Made by a program: the position numbers and the translations under genes. DNA of 55,898 nt, from NCBI RefSeq assembly GCF_051486985.1, contig NZ_JAHVDV010000034.1, positions 1-55,898 on the forward strand, in the 5' to 3' direction. The DNA is from CBFFRJ01 sp051486985. GTDB taxonomy: Bacteria > Pseudomonadota > Gammaproteobacteria > Enterobacterales > Enterobacteriaceae. This document shows positions 33,353 through 42,821 of the stretch, in pieces (the first letter of the stretch is position 1; each line of letters begins with the position of its first letter). The notes under the pieces are model-generated. The model was not told where the DNA came from. It searched no databases and saw only the letters and a list, made by a program, of their open reading frames with translations.

Positions 33353-35050
33353 TTAGATGGCCGTGCGGCGGTAACTACGATACTCAGGTTTCCAGAAGTT
33401 ATCGTCGATGGCCTGCAACAGTGCCTCTTCAGACGTTTTCACGGCGAGCCCCTGCTGCTGCGCCACTTTGCCCACGGCAAAAGCAATGGCACGGGACACC
33501 ACGTGGATGTCTTTCAGTTCCGGCAGGACCAGCCCTTCACCATTGTTCAGTAGCGGCGAGTATTTAGCGAGGGTTTCACTGGCCGACATCAGCATATCGT
33601 CGGTGATGCGTGAAGCCCCTGACGCGATAACCCCCAGCCCGATACCGGGGAAGATATAGGAGTTGTTACACTGCGCAATAGGATAGATTTTGTCATTCCA
33701 CATCACCGGTGCAAAGGGACTACCGGTCGCGACCAGCGCCATACCCTCAGTCCAGCTAATGATGTCCTGCGGTGTGGCCTCCACACGTGAGGTCGGGTTG
33801 GAGAGCGGCATGACAATAGGACGCGGGCAGTGCTTATGCATCTCACGGATAATCTCTTCGGTAAAGAGACCCGTCTGACCGGAAACGCCAATAAGAATAT
33901 CCGGCTTCACGTTACGCACAACATCCAGCAGCGACAGGGAGCCCACGCTGGTATCCCAGTGCTCCAGATGTTCACGTTTTTGCACCAGCTTGCTCTGGAA
34001 GGGCAACAGGTTCGGCATTTCGTCGGTCAGCAGGCCAAAACGGTCAACCATATAGACGTTCTGGCGGGCCTGCGTCTCACTGAGTCCTTCCCGTTGGGTC
34101 TGCGCGATAATCTGTTCTGCAATACCACAGCCTGCAGAGCCCGCGCCGAGGAAGACAATTTTCTGACTGCTCAGCTGGCTACCCGCCGCGCGGCTGGCCG
34201 CAATCAGCGTCCCTACCGTCACCGCCGCCGTACCCTGAATATCGTCGTTGAAGCAGCAAATGCGATCGCGATAACGTTCCAGCAGTGGCATAGCATTTTT
34301 CTGCGCGAAATCTTCGAACTGCAACAACACGTTCGGCCAGCGGTGGGTAACGGCCTGAATAAATTCGTCGACAAACGCGGTGTACTCATCCCCGGTAATA
34401 CGCGGGTGGCGTGAGCCCATATAGAGCGGGTCGTTAATCAGCTGTTGATTATTGGTGCCGACATCCAGCACCACCGGCAGGGTGTACGCCGGGCTGATAC
34501 CGCCACAGGAGGTGTACAGCGAAAGCTTGCCGATAGGAATACCCATGCCGCCAATGCCCTGATCGCCCAGACCCAGGATACGTTCACCGTCGGTGACGAC
34601 AATGACTTTGATGTTATGGTTCGGCACATTTTGCAGGATGTCATCCATGCTGCCGCGATTATTCCAGGAGATAAAGACACCGCGCGCGCGGCGGTATATT
34701 TCAGAAAAGCGTTCACATGCCCAGCCAACGGTTGGGGTATAAATCACCGGCATCATCTCATCGAGGTGATTTTCCACAAGGCGGTAGAAAAGGGTTTCGT
34801 TGGTATCCTGAATATTGCGCAGGTAAATGTGCTTATCAATGTCGGTTTTAAATCCCTGGTATTGCAGCCAGGCACGTTCTGCCTGCTCTTCAATGGTTTC
34901 CACCACTTCCGGCAATAATCCCAGCAGATTGAAGTTGCTTCTCTCTTCGACGCTAAAGGCGCTGCCTTTATTGAGGAGCGGGAATTCAAGTAATAGTGGC
35001 CCTGCATAAGGAATATACAAAGAACGATTTTTATTATGCTTCGAATACAT
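33353..35050 (-). CDS. maeA: NAD-dependent malic enzyme
   Basis: This 565-residue enzyme, the same length as E. coli MaeA (SfcA), converts malate to pyruvate and CO2 with reduction of NAD+. The N-terminal malic domain has YTPTVGWACERFSEIYRRARG and the catalytic-tyrosine region, then GERILGLGDQGIGGMGIPIGKLSLY, a family signature. The divalent-metal site is ...FEDFAQKNA, then CCFNDDIQGTAAVT. The Rossmann motif is FLGAGSAGCGIAEQI. Location beside sra matches E. coli. It is important for gluconeogenic growth on C4 acids. Confidence 0.96.
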   Translation of the reverse strand: MYSKHNKNRSLYIPYAGPLLLEFPLLNKGSAFSVEERSNFNLLGLLPEVVETIEEQAERAWLQYQGFKTDIDKHIYLRNIQDTNETLFYRLVENHLDEMMPVIYTPTVGWACERFSEIYRRARGVFISWNNRGSMDDILQNVPNHNIKVIVVTDGERILGLGDQGIGGMGIPIGKLSLYTSCGGISPAYTLPVVLDVGTNNQQLINDPLYMGSRHPRITGDEYTAFVDEFIQAVTHRWPNVLLQFEDFAQKNAMPLLERYRDRICCFNDDIQGTAAVTVGTLIAASRAAGSQLSSQKIVFLGAGSAGCGIAEQIIAQTQREGLSETQARQNVYMVDRFGLLTDEMPNLLPFQSKLVQKREHLEHWDTSVGSLSLLDVVRNVKPDILIGVSGQTGLFTEEIIREMHKHCPRPIVMPLSNPTSRVEATPQDIISWTEGMALVATGSPFAPVMWNDKIYPIAQCNNSYIFPGIGLGVIASGASRITDDMLMSASETLAKYSPLLNNGEGLVLPELKDIHVVSRAIAFAVGKVAQQQGLAVKTSEEALLQAIDDNFWKPEYRSYRRTAI

Positions 35051-35189
35051 CTAACAACTCCTGATTCATTGAACCCGTCGCGATGGCGTGGCCGCGTCGG
35101 TGTACTGCAGCGCGCGCCAGTATAAAGCATCAAAATGCCAAATACTTGACGAGTGCAGGATTTAGGAGATGAATTTTATGGAGTAAATA

Positions 35190-35207
35190 CCACCCCGGGC
35201 GGGGTGG
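35190..35207 (-). terminator. Terminator of sra
   Basis: CCACCCC / GGGGTGG with a 4-base loop, downstream of sra on the minus strand, followed by TATTTAC. Confidence 0.6.
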
Positions 35208-35224
35208 CAGGAAAACGCAAACTC

Positions 35225-35359
35225 TTAGTCTTCGCGGCGTTGACGACCAGAACGGTGGGTGACGACGGTTTCATTATCGTCTTTGTTCACAATCTTCCTG
35301 ATGTTCGAGACTTTGTAATCCATTCCAAGAATATGACGTGCCTGACGGTTCGACTTCAT
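35225..35359 (-). CDS. sra: Stationary-phase-induced ribosome-associated protein Sra
   Basis: This 44-residue basic protein begins MKSNRQARHILGMDYKVSN and ends SGRQRRED. E. coli Sra (RpsV, S22, 45 residues) begins MKSNRQARHILGLDHKISN, so identity is clear. It binds the 30S subunit in stationary phase. GGAGCACCT precedes the ATG. It lies immediately upstream of maeA on the same strand, as in E. coli, where it depends on RpoS. Confidence 0.93.
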   Translation of the reverse strand: MKSNRQARHILGMDYKVSNIRKIVNKDDNETVVTHRSGRQRRED

Positions 35360-35567
35360 AGGTGCTCCTTAATCCAGTTCATGTTTCAAGGGGTGCCTGC
35401 GAGGTACGCAGGAGAGTGTCATCTCATTCGGCGCGGTACAAGTCATCGCGCGACATCCATCGTCTGCTATCTGTAACACCAGTGCAACCGCAAGAGGCCG
35501 AATTCGGAACAGTCCGGCACAATGGCGGCGCGGTCAGTCATCAGACGAGGTTACCGCCAGGCCATAA

Positions 35568-37106
35568 TCAGCTTCCGCCAAACACATGCACCGCGCGGTG
35601 CAGGCGCGCGGCTCGTTCTGAAAGATCTTCAGCGGTGACGGTCACGTTTTCAACCATGCCGGTATTGTTGTGCGTCATCCGGCCTATCCGGGATACCGAT
35701 TTGTTGATTAGCTCAAGGGCAAGGGTCTGCTCGTGGGTCGCCGTGCCTATCTCTTTAATCATTGTCGACATATTCAGCACATTGTCGATCATCGCCGTCA
35801 GATGCGTTTCGGTATTTTCCACCATCTCGACACCGCTTTTTACATTCGCCACGTTCTGTTCAATCAGGCTCTGGATCTCCCTGGCGGCAGAAGCAGAGTG
35901 CTGCGCCAGGTTACGCACTTCGGCTGCAACCACGGCAAAGCCACGGCCAGATTCGCCTGCGCGCGCGGCTTCCACCGCCGCATTAAGGGCAAGGATGTTG
36001 GTCTGGAATGCGATGCTGTCAATGACACCGATGATGTCGACAATTTTGTTGTTGTCCTGAGATACCGACTGCATCATGGCAATGGTTTGCTTCATGACGT
36101 TGCCGCTATTGGTGGCATTGATGCTGGTTTCGTCGGCACGACTCATGGCTTCGGCTGCGGTTTCCGCCGTTTGTCTCACCGCGCTTGCAATCTCTTCCAC
36201 GGCCGCGGCGGTCTGATGCAAATCTGCGGAGGTCTCTTCGGTGCGCTTTTGCAGCGATTCGCCTTCCTCCGTAATGCGCTGGCTGATGTTACGAATACCC
36301 GTTATCTGAACCGAGACATCGCCGACCAGTGAACTGAGATTCAGGCCAGACTGGTTTACCAGCCGTTGCAGCATGCCTATCTCATCGACCCGGTTAAAGG
36401 CGTGGTAGTCTGATTTTCGCCCTGAAACGACGTTCTGCATCTGCCCCAGAATGGTTTTTAAGGGCCGGGTTATCTGCATATGCAGGTAACAGGCGAGCAG
36501 GGCCAGCATAAGCAGCGTAAGACCGGCTTTCTCCGGCGCAGCCAGCGAAAGAAACTGCGCGGCCATTACTACCGCCGCGGCAACGATAACGCCGGCATTC
36601 ATCCGGGCACGCACGCTGATGCGCTGAAAAAGGGATAAAAATGAAAACAGGCCACGTCTGACGACTAATCCTTTATAAAAACGAAAACCGCGCAAATTAT
36701 TTTCATTAACTTTTTTATACAACGCATCGCTGGCATTAATTTCCTGTCGCGATGGAATATTACGCACCGAAATATAACCGGTTAAATTCCCCTGCTGATA
36801 TACGGGGGTCACATTGGCACGTACCCAATAATGGTCACCATTCTGGCGGCGGTTTTTAACCATACCGGTCCAGCTCTCTCCCTGCTGGATGGTGAACCAT
36901 AGGTCTGCAAAGGCGGCAGGAGGCATATCGGGGTGACGAATGATGTGATGGGGTTCGCCCACCAGCTGGTCTTCAGCGAACCCACTCGCTTCAATAAAAG
37001 CGTTATTCGCATAGGTAATATGGCTGTGTGTGTTTGTTGTGGATAATAACGTCGTGCCTTCGTTAAGCAAAAGCTCTTTCTGTGTAACGGGAGTGTTACG
37101 CTTCAT
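35568..37106 (-). CDS. Aer-like PAS-domain energy/redox taxis receptor
   Basis: This 512-residue receptor resembles E. coli Aer (506 residues). The N-terminal PAS domain keeps R57, H58, D60 and W70 at the Aer numbering (HHIIRHPDMPPAAFADLW), residues needed for FAD binding and signalling in Aer. A hydrophobic membrane anchor follows (about 175-215), then HAMP and the cytoplasmic signalling hairpin with the MCP tip (SIAFQTNILALNAAVEAARAGESGRGFAVVAAEVR). It should report redox state to CheA/CheW. The C-terminus has no NWETF tether for CheR/CheB. An ambiguous base (N) at 37108 lies just before the start codon. It is probably an Aer paralog rather than Aer itself. Confidence 0.86.
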   Translation of the reverse strand: MKRNTPVTQKELLLNEGTTLLSTTNTHSHITYANNAFIEASGFAEDQLVGEPHHIIRHPDMPPAAFADLWFTIQQGESWTGMVKNRRQNGDHYWVRANVTPVYQQGNLTGYISVRNIPSRQEINASDALYKKVNENNLRGFRFYKGLVVRRGLFSFLSLFQRISVRARMNAGVIVAAAVVMAAQFLSLAAPEKAGLTLLMLALLACYLHMQITRPLKTILGQMQNVVSGRKSDYHAFNRVDEIGMLQRLVNQSGLNLSSLVGDVSVQITGIRNISQRITEEGESLQKRTEETSADLHQTAAAVEEIASAVRQTAETAAEAMSRADETSINATNSGNVMKQTIAMMQSVSQDNNKIVDIIGVIDSIAFQTNILALNAAVEAARAGESGRGFAVVAAEVRNLAQHSASAAREIQSLIEQNVANVKSGVEMVENTETHLTAMIDNVLNMSTMIKEIGTATHEQTLALELINKSVSRIGRMTHNNTGMVENVTVTAEDLSERAARLHRAVHVFGGS

Positions 37107-37706
37107 GNATAACCCCATAATGAACTGCGTGCAATCGTGCAATAAACAGGAAAGTTCCTGCCAGTAATGGCATTTTTATTTACCAGTCAGTTGGAATTTT
37201 TTTTCGGCAGTATTTTCTATCAATGCTGTGACAACTGAAAGTAGTAAGGATAAATATTTTTTTAGCGAGGCTTACTCTGGTTTATTTAAATATTGTTATG
37301 TTTTTGCAATGGAAAAAACATCCAAAAAATAGCTGGTGGTAAATTCTAAACACTTAATGCAAATTAAAAGTGTAATCCCGATGCACAAAGCCAGATAATC
37401 CGTTATAGCCTAAAAAAATTAACATACCAGGCTAATATATCCACGCGTGATTCAAAATTTTGACATAATCCGCCACAATCCTTTTGACAGAAAATCTATT
37501 GGTAATAAAGTGTAGCTAAACTAAGGTTGATGTGTGGGTAAACTATCCTGCCTGCCCGTCCGATAAGGTGAGACAAACAACCTGAAGAGTACGTGCGGAA
37601 TAAAGGCCCTAATCGGTGAACGGGATTAGCTCCTCTCTTGCTACATTACTGTAACAGCGCCCAGTCAGACTCTTTGTGTGTAGACTTTTTTTGAGGGAAG
37701 TATCCA
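37107..37706. other. AT-rich intergenic region between the Aer-like and BLUF-EAL genes
   Basis: No gene is seen. This 600-bp divergent region is one of the most AT-rich stretches here, which suggests H-NS binding or transfer. It contains an ambiguous base at 37108 and a possible sigma-28 promoter at 37539-37566. A small hairpin (CTAATC / GATTAG, 37609-37629) lies in the leader of the BLUF-EAL gene. Confidence 0.5.
37539..37566 (+). promoter_or_regulatory. Candidate sigma-28 (FliA) promoter for the BLUF-EAL gene
   Basis: TAAA, a 16-base spacer and TCCGATAA (7 of 8 matches to GCCGATAA) fit the FliA consensus apart from one extra spacer base. It would leave a leader of about 130 bases before the GTG start. 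This would tie the photoreceptor phosphodiesterase to flagellar expression. Confidence 0.4.
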
Positions 37707-38924
37707 GTGTTAGCGACTTTGATCTACCGTAGCCGGCTCCACTATGCGTTGGATCCTTCACAATTGTCCGAACTTGCCCTGCGGGCGAGTGTTCGAAACA
37801 CCGGGCTTAATGTTACAGGCGTGCTGCTGTTCGACGGTAATCAGTTCCTGCAGGTGCTCGAAGGCCCCGTATCTGCGGTGAATGCCGTGTATGACCGCAT
37901 CCGCGGCGATGAACGCCATGCAGATATTGTCGAACTGATGCGCGACTTTGCGCCTAAACGCCGTTTTCTGAATCACGGTCTGGTGTTATTTGACTTACGC
38001 ACGAACAAACCCAGCGTCGTGCTGCGGTCAATTCTACGGTTCGGCACGTTAAAATATCATCTTGCCTGTAACGACAGGGTCTATAAATTCATTCGAAATT
38101 TCGTCTCTGCGCCGCTGCCAAAATCGCTGGTCAAAAATGTTACGCCTGCGCGCTGGCGTCTGGATACCCGGGTCTCCCCCTTCGAAAACATGAGTGTACC
38201 GGTACTGGCGAATCAACCTTGCCAGTTTGCCTTCCAGCCAATTATTGAAACGCTACGCGGTAATATATCTTCACTGGAAGCTTTGATCCGTGGGCCTAAC
38301 GGCGGCAGCCCGCAGGAGTATTTTGCCACGATCCCAGGGCATAAACTGCATGAAGCCGATCTGGCCTCTAAAGGCTGGGCACTGGCTATGGCCCGCCAGT
38401 TGGGTATTGGCAATCATAAAATTGCGATTAACCTGCTGCCGATGTCACTGGTGAAAATTCCCGGTGCGGTCAACATTCTGCTCGATCACATTACCCGCAA
38501 TAAACTCGATCCCGAACAGGTGATTGTGGAGGTAACGGAAGACGAAGTGATCTCCGGCTATGATGAGTTTACCTCCGCTATCCGTCAGCTACGTGCGGCA
38601 GGTATCGGCCTTGCTATTGATGATTTTGGATCGGGTTTTGCCGGTCTCTCCCTGCTGGCAAAGTTTCAGCCGGACAAACTTAAAATCGATCGCAGTATCG
38701 TTACGGATATTCATCAGCACGGTCCCAAGCAGGCAATTGTAAAAGCAATTATTGACTGCTGCGCTGAAATGCAAATTGCGGTTGTGGCCGAAGGCGTTGA
38801 GAAAGTTGAAGAGTGGAGCTGGCTCGAAGCGGCCGGTATTCAGCGTTTCCAGGGCTTTTTATTTGCCCGTCCGGTGCTGAATGGGGTTTCTGATATCTGC
38901 TGGCCGCAACGTATTTCCCGTTAA
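37707..38924 (+). CDS. BLUF-EAL blue-light-regulated c-di-GMP phosphodiesterase (BlrP1/BluF family)
   Basis: This 405-residue protein, as long as Klebsiella BlrP1, starts at a GTG. The BLUF domain has Tyr7 (LIYRS), Asn31 and Gln49 (FLQVLEG), the residues that surround the flavin. The EAL domain keeps the catalytic set: EALI, INLLPMS, VEVTEDE, IDDFGSGFAG, KLKIDRSIV, VAEGVEK and FQGFLFARP. E. coli BluF is degenerate at IDHFGAG and SAMGVAT, whereas this one has the intact residues, so it should hydrolyse c-di-GMP in response to blue light. It is divergent from an Aer-like receptor gene; a GGDEF gene follows. Confidence 0.9.
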   Translation: MLATLIYRSRLHYALDPSQLSELALRASVRNTGLNVTGVLLFDGNQFLQVLEGPVSAVNAVYDRIRGDERHADIVELMRDFAPKRRFLNHGLVLFDLRTNKPSVVLRSILRFGTLKYHLACNDRVYKFIRNFVSAPLPKSLVKNVTPARWRLDTRVSPFENMSVPVLANQPCQFAFQPIIETLRGNISSLEALIRGPNGGSPQEYFATIPGHKLHEADLASKGWALAMARQLGIGNHKIAINLLPMSLVKIPGAVNILLDHITRNKLDPEQVIVEVTEDEVISGYDEFTSAIRQLRAAGIGLAIDDFGSGFAGLSLLAKFQPDKLKIDRSIVTDIHQHGPKQAIVKAIIDCCAEMQIAVVAEGVEKVEEWSWLEAAGIQRFQGFLFARPVLNGVSDICWPQRISR

Positions 38925-38933
38925 TCTATCACC

Positions 38934-38957
38934 CGGAGAATAGCGCGTTATTCTCCA
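38934..38957 (+). terminator. Hairpin after the BLUF-EAL gene
   Basis: GGAGAATA / TATTCTCC around a short GC-containing loop, 10 bases after the stop codon. No U-run follows, so intrinsic termination would be weak. Confidence 0.5.
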
Positions 38958-39234
38958 CTCATCAGGCTTCCTGAGCTACATCAGGGTTATTTCATCGCGA
39001 TGAATTCACGAGCTTGAGGATTAACTTATCCAGAAGCAGGCATGTGATGAGAAAGACCTTAGGGTTGTAGTTTACGCTCTTTTTCATGCGATATTTAACT
39101 TAAAGAAAGTCAATATTTCGCAGAAAACGATATTTGCCATCATACTTTAGCCGCCACGAAATTAATCTTGTCTAAAAATCATCCTATTTTCATGCATGAC
39201 GTGGTGTACAGGGAGTTTACAGGAGGGAGTCACT
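38958..39234. other. Intergenic region before the diguanylate cyclase gene
   Basis: No gene is seen. It is AT-rich toward the cyclase gene and must hold its promoter; an AGGAGGG ribosome site lies at its right end. Confidence 0.4.
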
Positions 39235-40788
39235 ATGAGAATTAATAAAATGATATCGGGCGCGCTGGCGCTGGATTCTTCCCTGGGTCGTAGCATCACC
39301 TTCTTTATGATTGCCCTGCTGCTGGCAGGCGTTGCGACCAGTAGCTGGACATTAACGCGCTCATGGGAGCGGGCAATAGAGGATACCGAGCGTAGCGCCA
39401 TTAACCTTTCTGTTTCCCAGGCGCGGCAGGCAGAAGACACCTTTCTGCAGGCGGAGCTTGCACTGCGGGATATTCGCCGCACCATTCCGGCAGAGGGGGT
39501 TTCAGCCATTGATTCTACCCGTTTCGATAGTTTCCTGACCGACCTGAAGGAGCGTCTTCCACAGCTTCATGGTCTCTTTATTTATGATGCCCAGGGGAAC
39601 ATGAAAGCCACCGCCTTCGGTAAATTTCCGCAGATAACCAATAATAGCGACAGAGAATATTTTCGCTATCACCAACGTAACGGCCATAATAATGTTCACA
39701 TCAGCCAGGTTATCAGCAGCCGTACGACAGGGGAGCTGGTGATTCCGGTATCGATGCGTATTAGCGATGCCGCAGGCGGATTTGCAGGGGTGGTACTGGC
39801 AACAATACGAATAGATTATTTCCGGCATTTTTACAGTTACTTCGAACTCGAAAACCGTGATTTGCTGGCGCTGATGATAACTGATGGCACAGCGTTATAC
39901 GTCCGTCCTTTCCCGGATGATGTCATTAATAAAAACCTCTCGGCGAGCCCACTGTTCACCCGCGAACTGGCGCAAAAGGACAGGGGAAACGCGACCTGGG
40001 TCTCTGCACTGGATCATGTTGAGCGCATCTTTGGCTTCGCGCGGCTTGAACGTTACCCGCTGGTGGTCGCAGCCGGTTACGACAAACCTGCGCTCTGGTC
40101 TCACTGGCTGAAAGATAGCTTGCCGGATATTGTGCTCAACGCCATGCTGCTGCTGGGGACGCTATTGATGGGCACCATTGTTTTCCGTCAGGTGCGAATG
40201 AATGTGAAAAATCAGACGGAGCTCGCCGCGCTGCGGGATGAGCTGACCAGTATTAATCACACATTGCAGCTCATGGCGCTCGCCGATGGTCTTACCGGCC
40301 TTGCGAACCGCCGACAGTTTGATCTCTTCCTCGCGCAAAGTCTCAAGTCCTCGGCACTGAATAAAAGGCCCGTATCGCTGGTGATGCTGGATATTGATTA
40401 TTTCAAACGCTATAACGATTTCTACGGTCACGTTGCCGGAGACAACTGCCTGCGCATGGTGGGCGAGATCATTCAGAAACTGAAACTAAGGAGTTCTGAT
40501 TTGATTGCCCGTTATGGCGGTGAAGAGTTTGCGATTATCCTCCCGGACACCGGTCCTGAGGCGGCGCTGTTTGTCGCCCGCCAGGCGGTGACGGCGGTAC
40601 GAATGGCGAAAATCCCTCATGCTGAATCGGGTTCGGATCAAAAAGTGGTGACCATCAGCGCAGGCTGTTTCTCACTGATTGGGTCTGGCGCAGATGAAGA
40701 GGCGAATCGGCTGAAAGAGGGGGCAGACAGGGCAATGTATCTGGCGAAAATACAGGGCAGGGATCGGGCAGCGGCAGAGCCTGAATGA
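39235..40788 (+). CDS. Membrane diguanylate cyclase with periplasmic sensor domain
   Basis: This 517-residue protein has an N-terminal TM helix (about 20-42), a periplasmic dCACHE-like sensor (about 43-295; LPQLHGLFIYDAQGNMKATAFG, FRYHQRNGHNNVHISQ), a second TM (NAMLLLGTLLMGTIVF), a short coiled coil and a C-terminal GGDEF domain. The active site GGEEF is at 428-432. The inhibitory RxxD is present at 419-422 (RSSD), so product inhibition is expected. The start is the ATG at 39235 after AGGAGGG. It follows the BLUF-EAL phosphodiesterase and may oppose it. The ligand is unknown. Confidence 0.87.
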   Translation: MRINKMISGALALDSSLGRSITFFMIALLLAGVATSSWTLTRSWERAIEDTERSAINLSVSQARQAEDTFLQAELALRDIRRTIPAEGVSAIDSTRFDSFLTDLKERLPQLHGLFIYDAQGNMKATAFGKFPQITNNSDREYFRYHQRNGHNNVHISQVISSRTTGELVIPVSMRISDAAGGFAGVVLATIRIDYFRHFYSYFELENRDLLALMITDGTALYVRPFPDDVINKNLSASPLFTRELAQKDRGNATWVSALDHVERIFGFARLERYPLVVAAGYDKPALWSHWLKDSLPDIVLNAMLLLGTLLMGTIVFRQVRMNVKNQTELAALRDELTSINHTLQLMALADGLTGLANRRQFDLFLAQSLKSSALNKRPVSLVMLDIDYFKRYNDFYGHVAGDNCLRMVGEIIQKLKLRSSDLIARYGGEEFAIILPDTGPEAALFVARQAVTAVRMAKIPHAESGSDQKVVTISAGCFSLIGSGADEEANRLKEGADRAMYLAKIQGRDRAAAEPE

Positions 40789-40823
40789 CCAGACGCCCTC
40801 TGCACGAAGGCAGAGGGCGGTGC

Positions 40824-41246
40824 TTATTCAACCAGCGTTTTGGTGAGATAGTGGCGCTGAATGCCTTTTTCAGGAAAATCATCAAGGGTCATTTGCAGGA
40901 GATAGCCCTGTTTTTGATAAAACGGCAGGGCCTGAAAGCTGAACGTATCAACCAGCGCCTTCACGCAGCCCATTTTCGCGGCTTCATTTTCAGCCCGCCG
41001 CATCAACTCACTTCCCAGTCCTGAACCACGAAGCGTGTCGCTCACCCATAAATAGCTGATGCAAAGCCATTCGCTTTTGCAGCTGGCTATCAAGCCGCCG
41101 GTCATTTTTTCCTCACCGTCATAGCAAAAGACGCCCAGCTCGCCCCGGTTATGCTTAGTGAGAAAAGGGGTATTATAAGCCCGCAGACCGTCCAGTAATG
41201 CTTCCTGTTCGTGCTCGGTTATCTCAGTGGTCACACGTAAATACAT
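40824..41246 (-). CDS. GNAT-family N-acetyltransferase
   Basis: This 140-residue GCN5-related acetyltransferase has the acetyl-CoA motif A YLWVSDTLRGSGLGSELMRRAENEAAKMGC and motif B VDTFSFQALPFYQKQGYLL. The start is the ATG at 41246; the frame extends one codon to a GTG. GGGAGTG precedes it. It lies 22 bases after the end of the DHA2 efflux gene, so it may be co-transcribed. The substrate is unknown. Confidence 0.83.
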   Translation of the reverse strand: MYLRVTTEITEHEQEALLDGLRAYNTPFLTKHNRGELGVFCYDGEEKMTGGLIASCKSEWLCISYLWVSDTLRGSGLGSELMRRAENEAAKMGCVKALVDTFSFQALPFYQKQGYLLQMTLDDFPEKGIQRHYLTKTLVE

Positions 41247-41268
41247 CACACACTCCCTGATTTGACAG

Positions 41269-42690
41269 TTATCCAGACTCTCTGGCGCTTTTGAGGCGCC
41301 CTATACTGAAAATTATCGACATTAGCGTGGCTGCCGCAGACAGCCAGAGCGTTAGCTTTACTGCCTGCTCCTGCCCGGCGAAAAGACCTGAGCCTGCATA
41401 GACGGAGAAGATAACGCCAACCAGTGCGGCACCCAGGCACTGACCGAAGGTTCGCATAATCGCCAGCACCCCGGACGCGTAACTGCTGTGCTCACGGGAT
41501 GCACTGGCCAGCATCTCACGATTATTCGGGCTTTGGAATGTGCCGAATCCGATACCACAAATCAGTGCGCGCAGGCTGATGTCCCACCACGATGCCCAAT
41601 CTGGCAGGAGTGCAAGCAGTATCAACCCGCCAGTAAAAATGACCAGCCCGATGGTTGAAATCAGCGCCGGTGAATGTTGGTCGGCAAGACGTCCGGCACG
41701 TGGAGCCGCAAGGATGATGCCAACGGGCCAGGCGGTAAAAAGCAGGGCGGAGGTAAACGTACTGTACCCGTAGACGCTCTGGAACAGAAAAGGAAGAGCC
41801 ACAAAGGTCATTCCCTGGCTGATAAACGAAGCCAGCGACGTTAATGCCGCCAGTGAAAAGCGTGCTGAGGAAAATAAGGTCAACGGCAAGAGCGGTTGAG
41901 GCGCGTGCTGCTGGCGGCGTACAAAGAGTACGCCAGCCGTAAGCGCGATGCATCCATAGATACTGGCGGTGATCAGCGAATGCGCACTCTGCGTGCCGGC
42001 GTCAGAAAAGGCCGTCGAGGCCATGATCACCGCCCCCAGCATGGTCGCCGACCAGAGAGCCCCGGCCACGTCAAAAGGGCCGGGGGCGAGAGTGCGTTTA
42101 TCGGGCAGAGTGCGAAGGGCAAGGAGCAGAGCAATCACGCCAGGCGGGATGTTAATAGCGAACAACCACGGCCAGCCCACTGCGCTGAGCATGGCACCGC
42201 CGAGGACGGGGGCCAGCGCGGTACTGGTGGCAATCAGTAAGGCGTTAACCCCCAGGATCCGGCCCAGCAGCCGGTTGGGGAAAATCGACCGCAGGATAGC
42301 GGGCGCGATACTGAGGGTCGCCGCACCGCCAATCCCCTGTAACAACCGCATGACGACCAGCATCTCCAGCGAACCAGACAGGGCGCACCCCAGCGACGCC
42401 AGGGTAAAGAGCGTGACGCCGGCAGAAAATAACAACCGGAATCCCGTTCTGACGGCAAGGGCGGAGAATATCGCCAGCGTCATGGCGGTGGTGAGGAGAT
42501 AACCGTTGACGATCCATACCGCCTCGCCCGCGCCAACCTGAAGCTCACCGGCAATGCGCGGCAAGGCAATATTGACCATCGCGCCGTCAAACACGGCCAT
42601 GGTTGTGCAGATCATGACGGTAAACATTGCCAGGCAGCGTTCGCGACCGGGCAGCCCCTCATCACCAGGTTTGTCGGTAAATAATTCCAT
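41269..42690 (-). CDS. MFS drug efflux transporter, DHA2 (14-TM) family
   Basis: This 473-residue multidrug:proton antiporter of the QacA/EmrB/MdtD class has TM1 MICTTMAVFDGAMVNIALPRIAGEL with the family D-x-(S/T)-x-x-N-x-A-L-P motif. It also has WIVNGYLLTTA in TM2 and the antiporter motif LGVNALLIATSTALAPVLGGAML in TM5. GAGGTTGC precedes the ATG. It is divergent from a LysR-type regulator gene 131 bases away, which probably controls it. The substrate is unknown. Confidence 0.83.
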   Translation of the reverse strand: MELFTDKPGDEGLPGRERCLAMFTVMICTTMAVFDGAMVNIALPRIAGELQVGAGEAVWIVNGYLLTTAMTLAIFSALAVRTGFRLLFSAGVTLFTLASLGCALSGSLEMLVVMRLLQGIGGAATLSIAPAILRSIFPNRLLGRILGVNALLIATSTALAPVLGGAMLSAVGWPWLFAINIPPGVIALLLALRTLPDKRTLAPGPFDVAGALWSATMLGAVIMASTAFSDAGTQSAHSLITASIYGCIALTAGVLFVRRQQHAPQPLLPLTLFSSARFSLAALTSLASFISQGMTFVALPFLFQSVYGYSTFTSALLFTAWPVGIILAAPRAGRLADQHSPALISTIGLVIFTGGLILLALLPDWASWWDISLRALICGIGFGTFQSPNNREMLASASREHSSYASGVLAIMRTFGQCLGAALVGVIFSVYAGSGLFAGQEQAVKLTLWLSAAATLMSIIFSIGRLKSARESG

Positions 42691-42821
42691 TGCAACCTCT
42701 GCGTTAATGCATTTGAGGTCACTATACTGTCGGGTAATATAAGGCGGAAGACGCAGCAGTTGCAGATATAACCTGCATCAAACGCCATATCTGACCGATA
42801 CGCCATCCGGACGTGCCAACA

